DNA from: Candidatus Calescibacterium sp.
GTDB lineage: Bacteria > Calescibacteriota > Calescibacteriia > Calescibacteriales > Calescibacteriaceae
Length of the DNA: 58,475 nucleotides
NCBI GenBank assembly: GCA_025060505.1
Contig: JANXBU010000013.1
Location: 1-58,475, forward strand
Reading direction: 5' to 3'
In this document: piece by piece, positions 43,800 through 54,700 of the stretch
Position numbering within the stretch: the first letter of the stretch is position 1
Layout of the letters: every line of letters starts with the position of its first letter
The notes under the pieces: generated by a model
The model's input: only the letters and a program-made list of their open reading frames with translations
Database searches by the model: none
Told to the model about the DNA's origin: nothing
Translations under genes and position numbers: made by a program

Positions 43800-44825
43800 T
43801 CATTTTGGAATATTCTTATGTTCATAATAAACAGATAGATCTGGGATTTCTTGTGGTTGTTCAAAAATTCTGTTTATTCTCCACAAGCAAGCAACTCCTC
43901 TTTGTATTACAGCAAAAAGATAACCTATTGCCATTGCTGGCCAAGCGAGTATGAGTTGATACGCTATGAAGCCGGCAAGATCTCCTTTTGTTATTACACC
44001 AATATCTAAAAGATGGTATCCGGGTATTATAACCGCTACTATGGATAGCATAGAAAACAGAACTATTAAGGACTCAAATATAGCTCTCTGTTTTGAAAGA
44101 GTCAAGTTTGATTTTTTGTATTCAGATGAAAGGTGTGAGAATTTTTCTCCAACTTTATCTTCAATTGTGAAGTTCTTGATTATTTTTATTTTTGAAAATA
44201 TTTCTTGAGAGAAGTTTGTGATTTCAGATATTTTTTCCTGTACAAGCTCAGATAGTTCAAAAATTTTTTTTTCATGAGTGATAACAATGATCGGTATGAA
44301 CACAAGCGGTATCAAAGCTATTGTAGCAAGTATTGGTGAGATGAAAAATTCAAGTATTAAAGAGAACACAAAAACAGGTGCTATGTGTGATATTATCATT
44401 CCACCAAACCCAAGCATCATTCTTACATTCTCGATATCGTTTATTATCTGAGACGAGATCTTTCCTGTTCCTTCTTTATCAAAGAATTCGGTTTTTGTTA
44501 TAAGAAGTTTTTCAAAGGTTTTTTCTCTCATGTCTCTTTCTATGAGTCTTCCTGTTATAACTATGTGATTTCTTCCAATATATAGTAGAATGCTTCTTGA
44601 CATTCCAAAAAGAGCTATGAGGCTTCCTGTAAAAATTACAGACTTGTAGTTAGTTCCGCTTTCAAGTAAATCTATTCCGTATCTTATTATCATCGGGATT
44701 AATGCTGAAAACATCGCAGATATTATACTGAATGCTATTCCTTTGGCATATTCTTTCTTGTATCTTTTGATAAAGTTTGCAAGAATTCTTATTCCGGTTT
44801 TGAACTCGCTGCTCAACATACACAA
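43800..44825 (-). CDS. ABC exporter transmembrane domain without ATPase domain (truncated or split)
   Basis: The 341 residues form a complete type-IV ABC exporter membrane domain with six hydrophobic helices and the coupling segments TGKISSQIINDIENVR and GVITKGDLAGFIAYQLILAWP. The sequence stops 22 residues after RINRIFEQ, which is the normal linker to the nucleotide-binding domain, so the ATPase half is missing. Neither neighbour supplies it. It may be a pseudogene or a subunit working with a separate ATPase. The first Met (44825) or the third codon (44819) could be the start. It diverges from fusA by 80 bp. Confidence 0.8.
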   Translation of the reverse strand: MCMLSSEFKTGIRILANFIKRYKKEYAKGIAFSIISAMFSALIPMIIRYGIDLLESGTNYKSVIFTGSLIALFGMSRSILLYIGRNHIVITGRLIERDMREKTFEKLLITKTEFFDKEGTGKISSQIINDIENVRMMLGFGGMIISHIAPVFVFSLILEFFISPILATIALIPLVFIPIIVITHEKKIFELSELVQEKISEITNFSQEIFSKIKIIKNFTIEDKVGEKFSHLSSEYKKSNLTLSKQRAIFESLIVLFSMLSIVAVIIPGYHLLDIGVITKGDLAGFIAYQLILAWPAMAIGYLFAVIQRGVACLWRINRIFEQPQEIPDLSVYYEHKNIPK

Positions 44826-44905
44826 AATTTTTCTGAAATTTTTTTATCTTTGTTTCTTACTTCTTACAATAAAAACATTTGTTTTTAATATGAGAATTTT
44901 CAGCT

Positions 44906-47017
44906 ATGGTGAAAGAAGAAAAAGTCCCGTTGGAGAGAGTCAGGAACATCGGATTTGTCGCACATATAGATGCCGGTAAAACAACTACAACAGAAAGGTT
45001 TCTCTTTTACACTGGAACAACTTACAAAATAGGAGACGTTGATGAAGGAAACACAGTTACAGATTGGATGCCTCAGGAGAAAGAAAGAGGTATCACCATA
45101 ACTTCCGCTGCTGTTACATCTTACTGGAAAGGACACAAAATAAATGTTATAGATACTCCTGGACACGTTGACTTTACCGTTGAAGTTGAAAGATCTCTGC
45201 GAGTTCTAGATGGGTGTATTATAATATTTGATGCTGTAAATGGTGTTGAACCGCAGTCTGAGACTGTTTGGAGACAAGCTAATAAATATTCTGTCCCGCG
45301 TCTTTGCTATGTGAACAAAATGGATAGAGTTGGAGCGGACTTTTTTGCAACCATTGAAGATATAAAGAAAAAACTCGATGTCATTCCAATACCTGTTCAG
45401 ATACCCAACGGATCAGAGGATGCTTTCAAGGGACCAATAGATCTTATCACTATGAAAGCTATATATTTTTCGGAGCAAGATCAAGGAAGGACATACAGCT
45501 ACGAAGATATTCCAGCAGAATTTCATGACACTGCTGCTCAGTGGAGAGAAAAGATGTTGGAGTCAATTGCTGAGCTTGACGACGTTTTTATGGAAAAATA
45601 CATCCATGATTCAAACGGTATAACTGAGGAGGATATTCATTCCGCTTTAAGAAGAATTACGATCTCTTTCAAAGGAGTTCCCGTTTTCTGTGGATCTTCT
45701 TTAAAGAACAAGGGAGTTCAGCCGATGATAGATGGAATAGTTAGATATTTGCCAAGTCCGCTTGATAGGCCGAAAGTTTTTGGAATTGATCCTGATTCTG
45801 GAAAAGAAATTGAAGTGCTTTGCGATCCAGAAGGTCCTCTGGTTGGGCTCGTTTTCAAGATTATGAATGATCCTTATGCAGGTCAGATTTCGTACATCAG
45901 GATTTATTCCGGAAAACTGGTTCCGGGTTTGACAATATACAATCCGAGAATAAGAAAAACTGAGAGAATAGGAAGAGTTATGAGAATGTTCGCAAACAGA
46001 AGAGATGATATATCTGAGGTTGCTGCTGGAGATGTTATAGGGGTGACCGGTCTCAGAGATTCAATAACTGGCGATACGATTTGTCTGAAAGAGAAACCAA
46101 TATTGCTTGAAGGTATAGATATTCCAGAGCCGGTTATATACTCATCAATTGAACCGATGACAAAGCAGGATCAGGAAAAAATGTCAATATCTTTGCACAA
46201 GCTTGAAATAGAAGATCCTTCCTTCCGTGTGAAATATAATACAGAAACTCAGGAGACAATAATATGGGGGATGGGAGAACTTCATCTTGAAATAATACAA
46301 GATAGACTTCTGCGCGAGTACGGTGTTAAAACAAAAATGGGTAAACCACAGGTTGCATATAAAGAAACAATCCTGGGAACCGCAGATGCTGAGGGAAAAT
46401 ATATAAGACAGTCCGGAGGAAGAGGTCAGTATGGACATGTTATAATAAGAGTTGAGCCTCTTGAGAGAGGAAAAGGTTTTGAGTTTGTAAATCAGATAAA
46501 AGGAGGAATCATTCCTGCCGAGTTTATTCCATCTGTTGAAAAGGGAGTTCGTGATGCTATGGAAGAAGGAGTTCTTGCCGGGTACCCAATTGTAGATATA
46601 AGGGTGACACTTTATGATGGTTCTTTTCACGAGGTAGATTCTTCTGATATTGCTTTCCGTATAGCTTCTGCAATTGCTCTCAAAGATGCTGTCAGGAGGG
46701 CAAATCTCGTTTTACTTGAACCCATAATGAGAGTTCAGGTATTTACACCGGAGGAGTTTTTGGGAACTGTAATTGGAGATTTGAATTCAAGAAGAGCAAA
46801 GATTTTAGATATAGCTATAAAAGGTTCGTTCAGAGCAATTGAGGCTCACGTCCCACTTTCTGAGATGTTTGGATATGCTACTTCTCTTAGGTCTCTCACA
46901 CAGGGAAGAGGTTATTATGTTATGGAGTTTCACAACTACGAAATTGTTCCACAGGGTATCATGAACCAAATAGTTGAGCAGAGAAAATCTATCAAACAAC
47001 AGGAGGCAAATAGATAG
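44906..47017 (+). CDS. fusA: Elongation factor G
   Basis: EF-G is the GTPase that drives ribosomal translocation. The protein has 703 residues. G1 is [14 protein letters not shown] (19-32), the switch I region is [12 protein letters not shown]3 is DTPGHVDFT and G4 is NKMD. The C-terminal domains end in [18 protein letters not shown]. In the usual str operon fusA sits after rpsL-rpsG and before tuf; here rpsL, rpsG and tuf are missing and rpsJ follows after 60 bp. A -10-like TAATAT at 44886-44891 gives a leader of only about 8 nt. Confidence 0.97.
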   Translation: MVKEEKVPLERVRNIGFVAHIDAGKTTTTERFLFYTGTTYKIGDVDEGNTVTDWMPQEKERGITITSAAVTSYWKGHKINVIDTPGHVDFTVEVERSLRVLDGCIIIFDAVNGVEPQSETVWRQANKYSVPRLCYVNKMDRVGADFFATIEDIKKKLDVIPIPVQIPNGSEDAFKGPIDLITMKAIYFSEQDQGRTYSYEDIPAEFHDTAAQWREKMLESIAELDDVFMEKYIHDSNGITEEDIHSALRRITISFKGVPVFCGSSLKNKGVQPMIDGIVRYLPSPLDRPKVFGIDPDSGKEIEVLCDPEGPLVGLVFKIMNDPYAGQISYIRIYSGKLVPGLTIYNPRIRKTERIGRVMRMFANRRDDISEVAAGDVIGVTGLRDSITGDTICLKEKPILLEGIDIPEPVIYSSIEPMTKQDQEKMSISLHKLEIEDPSFRVKYNTETQETIIWGMGELHLEIIQDRLLREYGVKTKMGKPQVAYKETILGTADAEGKYIRQSGGRGQYGHVIIRVEPLERGKGFEFVNQIKGGIIPAEFIPSVEKGVRDAMEEGVLAGYPIVDIRVTLYDGSFHEVDSSDIAFRIASAIALKDAVRRANLVLLEPIMRVQVFTPEEFLGTVIGDLNSRRAKILDIAIKGSFRAIEAHVPLSEMFGYATSLRSLTQGRGYYVMEFHNYEIVPQGIMNQIVEQRKSIKQQEANR

Positions 47018-47048
47018 ATTAAAAAATAAGAAAAGAAATAGATAGATT
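47008..47048 (+). repeat. Duplicated 3' end of fusA
   Basis: AAATAGATAGATT at 47008-47020 spans the last codons and stop of fusA, and recurs at 47036-47048, both followed by an A-rich run. The spacing is 28 nt, within the leader of rpsJ. Confidence 0.75.
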
Positions 47049-47077
47049 TAAAAATAGAACAAAGGAGGATTATTTTT

Positions 47078-47392
47078 ATGTTAAACCTTACAAAGATAAT
47101 AATAAAACTGAAGTCTTATGATCACCATTTGCTCGATGCGACGGTAAAAGACATAGTAGGAGCAGCTAAAAGAACGAATGCAAAAGTCAGAGGACCTATA
47201 CCTTTGCCGGTTAGGATAAGAAGATGGACTGTACTGCGCTCACCTCATACTGATAAAAAATCTATGGAAACTTTTGAACTGCGTGAGCACAAGAGATTAC
47301 TTTACATACTTGATCCACAGGCTGCAACCATAGAAGAACTCAGAAAAATTGATGTTCCATACGGAATTCACATTGAAATGAAAATGGAATAA
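47078..47392 (+). CDS. rpsJ: 30S ribosomal protein uS10
   Basis: uS10 is a head protein of the small subunit and also the antitermination factor NusE. The protein has 104 residues: IIIKLKSYDHHLLDATVKDIV, GPIPLPVRIRRWTVLRSPHTDK and ELREHKRLLYILDP. A strong Shine-Dalgarno (AAAGGAGGAT) is 9 nt before the ATG. It is the first gene of a shortened S10 cluster. Confidence 0.97.
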   Translation: MLNLTKIIIKLKSYDHHLLDATVKDIVGAAKRTNAKVRGPIPLPVRIRRWTVLRSPHTDKKSMETFELREHKRLLYILDPQAATIEELRKIDVPYGIHIEMKME

Positions 47393-47412
47393 TGGAATAG
47401 GAGGTAATTTAT

Positions 47413-48054
47413 ATGGTATCCGGACTTGTCTTGCATAAAGTTGGTATGACACAAATTTTTGATGAGAACGGAAGACCGGTTCCAGTAACGGTTTTGAAAC
47501 TATCGGGAGGACGTGTGGTTCGCTTGAAAGAAGTGAACGGAAAAAAAAGAGTTGTTCTTGCATTCGGTGAGTGCAAAATGAAAAACATACCGAAACCTAT
47601 TCAGGGAATACTTAAGAAAGCAGGTATAGAAGACAAAGGATACAAAGTTCTGAAAGAATTTGACTTAACTAAAGCAGATCAAGAAATAACTCCTGGTCAA
47701 AAACTGGGAGTAGATGTTTTTCAGGTTGGTGATATTGTAGATGTTACAGGTAAGAGCAAAGGAAGAGGATTTCAGGGTGTTGTGAAAAGATGGGGAGCAA
47801 AGGGCGGTCCAGCTACACATGGTTCTATGTCTCACAGGCGTCCCGGAGCAATTGGACAGAGAACAGATCCCGGAAGAGTTTGGAAAGGAATGAAGATGCC
47901 CGGTCATATGGGAATGAAAACTGTTACAGTCAAGAACCTAAAGGTAGTTGTTGTAGATGCTCAAAACGATGTGATTGCTGTCAAGGGGTCGGTTCCATCC
48001 TGGGTTTCCGCTTCATTGATTGTCAGAAAAGCAAAGAAAGGAGGTAGTGTGTGA
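47413..48054 (+). CDS. rplC: 50S ribosomal protein uL3
   Basis: This protein helps form the peptidyl transferase centre. It has 213 residues, beginning VSGLVLHKVGMTQIFDENG, with the conserved central loop GGPATHGSMSHRRPGAIGQR and GMKMPGHMGMKTVTVKNL. The Shine-Dalgarno AGGAGGT lies 9-10 nt before the ATG. It is followed at once by rplD. Confidence 0.97.
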   Translation: MVSGLVLHKVGMTQIFDENGRPVPVTVLKLSGGRVVRLKEVNGKKRVVLAFGECKMKNIPKPIQGILKKAGIEDKGYKVLKEFDLTKADQEITPGQKLGVDVFQVGDIVDVTGKSKGRGFQGVVKRWGAKGGPATHGSMSHRRPGAIGQRTDPGRVWKGMKMPGHMGMKTVTVKNLKVVVVDAQNDVIAVKGSVPSWVSASLIVRKAKKGGSV

Positions 48055-48055
48055 T

Positions 48056-48745
48056 ATGATCCAGTCTCAGCAGGTAGCTCAACAGAACACAGATCAAAAG
48101 ATAAAGCTCGAAGTTCTGGATACAAATGGAAACAAGGTAGAAGAAATAGAAATCGATAACATTTTTGCATCTCCAAATCAGTCTGTACTTTGGTATTATG
48201 TCAGGTGGTATCTGAGTTCCCAGAGAGCTGGAACCAGAAATACAAAGACAATCTCGGATGTAAGAGGTGGTGGGAGAAAACCCTGGCAGCAGAAACACAC
48301 AGGAAGAGCAAGACAAGGTTCAATAAGAAATCCACATTGGGTCGGTGGTGCAGTTGCTCACGGACCTCATCCAAAAGATTTCTCATATAAAATCAATAGA
48401 AAAGAAAAAGTAGAAGCTCTCAGAACCGCCATTGCTCTGAAGTATCAAGAAGGAAAATTGAAAATAGTTTCTGCCTTTAATTTCAATCAACCGAAAACTA
48501 AAACAGCGCTTGAAACTATAAGAAATATAGATGCATATCCTCTCTTGGTCATAACTAACGGTTCAAACAAGAATGTTTATCTTTCTTTCAGGAATATTCC
48601 ATTGACTCAGGTTGTTCCTGTGGAAGAACTTAATGCTTACCACATTGCAAATTTTGATTACTCTGTTTTTGAAAGGTCTGCATTTATGAAAGTTGTAGAA
48701 AGAATACAAAAAGCTAAATCAAATAAACAGGAGGTACAAAGATGA
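48056..48745 (+). CDS. rplD: 50S ribosomal protein uL4
   Basis: uL4 lines the exit tunnel and in some bacteria represses its own operon. The protein has 229 residues from the ATG at 48056, which is favoured over the open frame upstream because AAGGAGGT (48038-48045) precedes it and it starts one base after the rplC stop. The tunnel loop reads GGGRKPWQQKHTGRARQGSI. About 20 extra N-terminal residues rich in Gln are unusual for the family. Confidence 0.95.
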   Translation: MIQSQQVAQQNTDQKIKLEVLDTNGNKVEEIEIDNIFASPNQSVLWYYVRWYLSSQRAGTRNTKTISDVRGGGRKPWQQKHTGRARQGSIRNPHWVGGAVAHGPHPKDFSYKINRKEKVEALRTAIALKYQEGKLKIVSAFNFNQPKTKTALETIRNIDAYPLLVITNGSNKNVYLSFRNIPLTQVVPVEELNAYHIANFDYSVFERSAFMKVVERIQKAKSNKQEVQR

Positions 48746-49047
48746 GACATATTGAAATGATACCATTACTTTCTGAGAAATCTAGGAAATTGGTAGATAA
48801 TAAAAAATATGTGTTTTTGTGTCCTATTTCTGTAACTAAACCGGAGATAAAAAGAGCTGTTGAGAAGATGTTTGGTGTGAAGGTAGAAAAGGTAAACACA
48901 ATGGTGTACAGAGGGAAAATAAAGCGAAGGGGATTTTTCTTGGGAAAGAGACCAAACTTTAAAAAGGTAGTAGTATCTTTGAAGGAAGGTTCAATCGATT
49001 TTGCAAAGATAACACAGAGATTTTCTGAAACTCTTGCTAAGAAATAA
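48742..49047 (+). CDS. rplW: 50S ribosomal protein uL23
   Basis: uL23 forms the docking site for signal recognition particle and trigger factor at the tunnel exit. The protein has 101 residues: [20 protein letters not shown], then [23 protein letters not shown]-type motif and [19 protein letters not shown]. It overlaps the rplD stop by 4 bp (ATGA), with AGGAGGT upstream. Confidence 0.96.
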   Translation: MRHIEMIPLLSEKSRKLVDNKKYVFLCPISVTKPEIKRAVEKMFGVKVEKVNTMVYRGKIKRRGFFLGKRPNFKKVVVSLKEGSIDFAKITQRFSETLAKK

Positions 49048-49061
49048 AGGAGGTATTTTAT

Positions 49062-49931
49062 ATGGGAGTTATAAAAGAAAAACCCGTGACACCGGGAAGA
49101 AGACATATGACCAAGTATGATTTTGAGGAGATAACAAAAGACGAGCCTGAAAAATCTTTGCTTTCAAAGTGGAAGCAGAAAGCTGGTAGGAACAATCAGG
49201 GTAGAATAACTGCAAGACACAGAGGTGGCGGGCACAAGAAAAGATACAGAATAGTAGATTTTAAGAGAGACAAATTTGATGTTATCGGTAAGGTGGTTGC
49301 TGTTGAGTATGATCCTTGTAGAACCGCTCGTATATCTCTTGTTAGGTATGAAGATGGTGAGAAAAGATACATAATTTGGCCAAAGGGTCTGAAAGTTGGA
49401 GATACTGTTTTATCTTCGAGAAATAAAATAGAGCCAAATATTGGATGGGCGATGCCGCTCAAATACATTCCAGATGGAACCATCGTACACAACATAGAAC
49501 TTATTCCGGGACAGGGCGGGGAGCTCTGCAGATCTGCTGGATCTTATGCGCAGGTTCTTGCAAAAATAGGTAAATATGTTCTTCTGAGACTCCCTTCTAA
49601 AGAAGAAAGATTGGTCAACCATAATTGTCTGGCGACCGTTGGGCAGGTTGGACTCGAAGAGCATGAACTCATTTCCCTTGGTAAAGCGGGGAGAAAAAGA
49701 TGGATGGGAAGGAGACCTCATGTGAGAGGCGTTGCTATGAATCCAGTTGATCATCCGCACGGTGGAGGTGAAGGAAGGTCTCCGCAAGGAAATCCTCATC
49801 CAGTTTCTCCAACGGGTGTCAAAGCGAAAGGATACAAAACCAGAAGAGGGAAGCGTCCATCTGATAAATTCATAATAAAGAGTAGGAAAGGAAAAATTCT
49901 CAGAAGAATAGAAATACAAAAGCCCGTGTAA
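49062..49931 (+). CDS. rplB: 50S ribosomal protein uL2
   Basis: uL2 is needed for subunit association and peptide-bond formation. The protein has 289 residues: [41 protein letters not shown], and the active-centre motif [13 protein letters not shown] with the conserved His. AGGAGGT precedes the ATG. In most bacteria rpsS, rplV and rpsC follow; here the cluster ends and pepA comes next after 178 bp. Confidence 0.97.
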   Translation: MGVIKEKPVTPGRRHMTKYDFEEITKDEPEKSLLSKWKQKAGRNNQGRITARHRGGGHKKRYRIVDFKRDKFDVIGKVVAVEYDPCRTARISLVRYEDGEKRYIIWPKGLKVGDTVLSSRNKIEPNIGWAMPLKYIPDGTIVHNIELIPGQGGELCRSAGSYAQVLAKIGKYVLLRLPSKEERLVNHNCLATVGQVGLEEHELISLGKAGRKRWMGRRPHVRGVAMNPVDHPHGGGEGRSPQGNPHPVSPTGVKAKGYKTRRGKRPSDKFIIKSRKGKILRRIEIQKPV

Positions 49932-50109
49932 ATCTTTGATAGCTGAATGCTCTTTCAATCTAACTCAAGAATATCATTGAAGAAAAAATGTTTGAGAGTA
50001 TCTACAAGAAATTGTTGACTCCAAAAATCAACCAATGAACGAAATCTTTACTGCACAAAATCTTTGTGTTTTCCGAAAAAAATTTTTAATAAGTAATTAC
50101 TTTTAGACT

Positions 50110-51615
50110 ATGCAGGTCTTTACTGAATCATTTTTCAAGCTCCCTGAAATTGAGCAGATAAAGGACTACAAGAGTGTAAATACAGACTCAATAGTTGCTG
50201 GTATTTTTGAGGAGGATACAAAAGATTCCGCTTTGCTGAGAAATCTTGAGAAAGATTTTCCCGATCTGATTCAATCAATCCAAAAAAAGAATTTCAAGGG
50301 TAAAGCGGGTAGATCTGTTCATCTGACTGCCAACGGAAAAGATATATTCATAGTTGGTTTTGGCTCAAAGGAAGAAAAGAAAAGTTGGATTAAGAAAGAA
50401 AATGTAAGAAGAGCATCTGCTTTGGGATGCATAAATTCAAGAGATAATGGAGCGAAATCCGTATTACTTTTGGGATTTGAAGGATATGAGAGAGAAGCTA
50501 TTGAAGGTGCTCTTTTAGGACTTTATGATTTTAGATTCTTCAAGAAGGAGGGAGGAGATGAAAATGGGGATAAACAAAAAAGAATAGAGAAAATATTTCT
50601 GGTCTCAGGAAATCAGGTTGACATTGGATTTCTCAAAATCTTATGCGAGGCTCAGAATTTTGCGAGAGATATCGTAAATCTTCCTGGAAACTACATAAAT
50701 CCATCTACATTGGCTGAGATCGCCTCCGCTGTTTCTGAGAAGTACGGTTTGAACTGCAGAATTTATGACGCAGAAGAGATAAAGAGAATGGGCATGGAAG
50801 GAGTTTTGGCGGTTGGAAAAGGAAGCTCCATTCCTCCGAAGTTCGTTCATATTTGGTGGTCTCCACAAGATGCTCGTGACAAAATAGCATTTGTTGGAAA
50901 AGCAATTACCTTTGATTCTGGCGGTTTATCTTTAAAAACTCCGCAAGCAATGGTAACGATGAAAGCAGATAAATCTGGTTCTGCTACTGTTTTGGGAGCG
51001 ATGAAAGTCGTTGGTCAGATAAAGCCGCCGGTTGAGGTTCATGGAATTTTTGCGGCTTGTGAAAATATGCCATCTGGAACTGCTCAGAGACCAGATGACA
51101 TAATAAAAACCATGGGAGGAAAAACAGTTGAAGTTGAAAACACAGATGCAGAAGGGCGCTTGACACTTGTTGACGCTCTGCATTATGCTCAGCAGCTTGG
51201 TGTGACAAAGATCGTAGATCTTGCTACTTTGACTGGCGCGTGTATGGTTGCTTTAGGAGAATACACAGCTGGTGCTATGGGAAACTCCGAGGATTTCATA
51301 AAATTCGTTTGCGATATAGGGAATGAACTTGGGGAAAAGATGTGGCATCTTCCGTTTGACAGAGATTTGGCTGAGAAACTCAAAAGTCCATATGCCGATC
51401 TCAAGAATGTTGGGGATTCATACGGTGGAGCCATAACGGCGGGGATGTTTATGAACGAATTTGTGAAGAAAGAAGTTCATTGGGTTCACCTTGATATAGC
51501 AGGCCCGGCTTTCACAAGAAACAAGATCGGATACTTCAACCAGAAGGGTGGAACAGGCTATGGAGTCAGGACTCTGGTTGAGATTGTCAGAAGAATAGAT
51601 GAGTTCAGGGGTTAG
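50110..51615 (+). CDS. pepA: Leucyl aminopeptidase (M17 family)
   Basis: This two-metal cytosolic exopeptidase has 501 residues. The macro-like N-terminal domain is followed by the catalytic domain with VGKAITFDSGGLSLK (metal-binding Lys264 and Asp269), NTDAEGRLTLVDAL (Asp346, Glu348; catalytic Arg350) and IVDLATLTGACMVALG. It turns over peptides and, in some bacteria, binds DNA in carAB control or cer recombination. The ATG at 50110 has no Shine-Dalgarno site; TAATTA lies 10 nt upstream. Confidence 0.94.
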   Translation: MQVFTESFFKLPEIEQIKDYKSVNTDSIVAGIFEEDTKDSALLRNLEKDFPDLIQSIQKKNFKGKAGRSVHLTANGKDIFIVGFGSKEEKKSWIKKENVRRASALGCINSRDNGAKSVLLLGFEGYEREAIEGALLGLYDFRFFKKEGGDENGDKQKRIEKIFLVSGNQVDIGFLKILCEAQNFARDIVNLPGNYINPSTLAEIASAVSEKYGLNCRIYDAEEIKRMGMEGVLAVGKGSSIPPKFVHIWWSPQDARDKIAFVGKAITFDSGGLSLKTPQAMVTMKADKSGSATVLGAMKVVGQIKPPVEVHGIFAACENMPSGTAQRPDDIIKTMGGKTVEVENTDAEGRLTLVDALHYAQQLGVTKIVDLATLTGACMVALGEYTAGAMGNSEDFIKFVCDIGNELGEKMWHLPFDRDLAEKLKSPYADLKNVGDSYGGAITAGMFMNEFVKKEVHWVHLDIAGPAFTRNKIGYFNQKGGTGYGVRTLVEIVRRIDEFRG

Positions 51616-51707
51616 GGAAATTTAGTAGCAAGATCTGAAAAGTTCAAGAGCCTATAGAATAAAAACCAAGACTTAAAAAAATTTCCCAAAATTTTTTCGG
51701 GCTGCTT

Positions 51708-51713
51708 TATCAT
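51708..51713 (+). promoter_or_regulatory. Candidate -10 of the giant surface lipoprotein, leaderless geometry
   Basis: TATCAT ends six bases before the ATG at 51720 and abuts an earlier in-frame ATG at 51714. Its position favours the second ATG. No Shine-Dalgarno site is present. Confidence 0.35.
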
Positions 51714-51719
51714 ATGCAT

Positions 51720-54700
51720 ATGAGGTTGGAGTGTTTGAGGGGAATAGATCTGAGTTTTCTGAGGCATATTCTTCACATACACGCAGCAATATTTGTGGTT
51801 TTGCTTTTTAATTTTGTTGGTTGTAGGAAAGGGAATCAGCAGGGGGTTGTGGAGGAAGCACCTTCTGTTATTTTTGTATCACCGCAAGATGGTCAGAGGG
51901 TGTCAGGGAATGTGCTGGTGAAGGTGGAGGTAGAGTCTGAAAGAGAGATAAGGAGGGTTGAGATATTCATAGATGGAGTGACAGTGGCTACATTCCAGAG
52001 TCCGCCGTATGAATATCAATGGAGCACGACAGCAGTAGAGGATGGAGCACACATAATAAGAGCCATGGCAGTGGATGAAGGGGATAGGATAGGAACAGAT
52101 AGGATAATGGTGTTGGTAAGGAACGCGGTAGGAGGAGTTTCGGGAGGAACAGGAGGGAGTGGTAGTTCTGGAGGAGGAACAACTGGTGCAGGAGGAGGAG
52201 CAGGTGGTGATGTTAGTGGTTCAGGAGGAGGAAGCGGAGGAGCAACAGGAGGAGGAGTTTCGGGAGGTAGTGGTTCAGGAGGAGGAAGTGGAGGATCGGC
52301 TGGAGGAGATGGTCAAGTTTTGGTTGATAACTACCCGTTTGTGAGGATAATAAGACCGCTGGATGGTCAGAGGTTAGTTGGAATTGTGTCTGTTGAGGCA
52401 GAGGCTTCTGATGATAGAGGTATTAGGAGAGTAGATTTTCATGTCAACAGCACAAGAGTAAGGACATACAGTTCTGGAGGTACTGTGTATACATACGAGT
52501 GGGATACGACATTGGTTCCCGATGGAGTGCATGTGATACGAGTGCAGGTGGAGGATACGGGTGGGAAGATAGGTCAGGACAAGGTAGTGGTATACGTTGA
52601 GAATTTGACGTTATCACGAGCGTGTCAGACACCGCAGACATTTTATTATGATTTTGATAGAGACGGATATGGAGATTTTGGTAGGCAGTTGACATCGTGT
52701 GTGGCACCAGAAGGATTTGTGAGGAGGGGAGGAGATTGCAATGATACAGATCCGAATATAAATCCAGCTTCTCCAGAGATATGCGATGGGATAGATAACA
52801 ACTGCAATGGAGTGGTGGATGAGGGAGTAGTAAGGGTGTTTTACAGGGATCGTGATGTAGACGGATACACAGATGGAACAACGGCGGTAGGATGCACAGC
52901 GCCAGCGGGGTATGCTGTGCTTGTTCCGGGAGGAGATTGTAATGATACAGATCCGAGTAGAAATCCTTCTGTTCCGGAGATATGTGATGGGATAGATAAC
53001 AACTGCAATGGAGCAGTAGATGATATTCCATTGTGTGCTGATTTCGGCTCAGTTCCAACTGCTCCATATGCAAATACACCGTATCCGCTGTCTCCGACAC
53101 AGATTTTTGTTTCTTGGATTGATCTTTCTACAAACGAACTTGGTTTCAGGATAAAGAGGGGATTGAATGCAAATTCATTGGTTGTGGTGGCAAGCGTTGG
53201 TGTAGGTGTTGAGACTTACATAGACGCAGGACTGAACCACTCAACACAGTATTTTTATCAGATATGTGCGTTTTCGCTTGGGGGAGAGAGATGTTCTTCA
53301 GTTGTGTCTGCGACAACACTCACACCACAGCCACCGTCACCACCGACGCTTCAGCAGATACAGGCCATAACAGCAAATCAGATAAATCTTCTGTGGTCAG
53401 ATAACTCTGTGGATGAGGTGGGCTTTTATGTTGAAAGGAGTTTGGACGGGACAGATTACACAAGAGTAGCAACGCTTGTGGCGAATGTAACGAGTTGGTC
53501 AGACACGGGGGTTCTGCCGGACAGAACATACTACTACCGAGTGAGAGCGTATAACCAGTTTGGTCAGTCTAATCCGTCAAACGTTCTGAGTGCGACAACA
53601 CCATCAAACTCTGCACCGTCAGCGCCATCAGGTCTGACAGCGCAGGCTCTTTCACGCTCATCAATACGACTGAGATGGCAGGACAACTCAACAAACGAGG
53701 ATGGATTCAAGATAGCAAGGAGTCAAGATGGGAACAACTTCACTTTTGTTGCTCTGGTTGCACCGAACCAAACAGAGTATACAGATACAAATCTTATATC
53801 AAACACGGTTTACTACTACAGGGTAGTAGCTTTCAATGAGGTGGGTAACTCTTTGCCATCGAACATAACATATGCGCAGACGTTTCCGGAGACAAATCCA
53901 CAGTCACCGACGAACTTAGAAGCAGATGCAGTATCTTCAACGGAGGTGGCATTGAGGTGGCAAGACAACTCAGACAACGAGACAGGATTTGTTATTGAGA
54001 GAAGGAAGGATGGTACTCCAAACTGGCAGGTTGTGGTGGTAACTTCTTTGAACAATACGAGCTATATTGATACAGGACTGGAGGCAAACACGAGGTATCA
54101 TTACCGTGTTTCTGCGACAAATGATGCAGGTATGTCATCAGGTGCAATTACAGAGGTTGTGACACAGAAAGGGCAGTGTCAGAACTTTCCGGTGGATGGG
54201 AGAGGATTTCTGATAGCGGATGTAACAGGAGACGGGAGAAACGAGATAGTGGCTATATCAGGTGATGGAAGGTTGGTATATATTTACTCATCAACTGGTT
54301 CTTTCGTTGGCCTGATTGGTTCCAGCTATGAGATTTCTTCTTTATCCATAGGAGATGTAAATGCCGATGGTAGAGCAGATATTTTGTTTGCTGATAGTGG
54401 AGGTATAGTTTGGGCGTACTCATATCAGAGTTGTCCGACTTCTGTGTTCAGTGGAGCGGAGGACGGGGAGCCATTGTGGGATATGGATGCTCCATACTGG
54501 GTAAGGACGAGCGAGGACAGGCGTTCTGGGAACTACTCTTTCAAGGCAACAGGGGGAACGAACTGGGATGGATATTACATCACATCTCCTGTGATAAACA
54601 TAGGTTGTGATACAGGTTTTGTGATTGAATTTTGGGCTAAGTGGAATTTGGATAATGCAAATGTATGTCTTGAAGTTTGGACTGGAAGTGGCTGGAGTGG

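Noticed and set aside
48020-48055. Upstream extension of rplD inside rplC
   Set aside because: A strong Shine-Dalgarno site and normal spacing support the ATG at 48056.
52444-53100. 218-codon minus-strand ORF opposite the giant lipoprotein
   Set aside because: It is the antisense shadow of the MopE/Ig coding region; His/Leu/Pro-rich with no domains.
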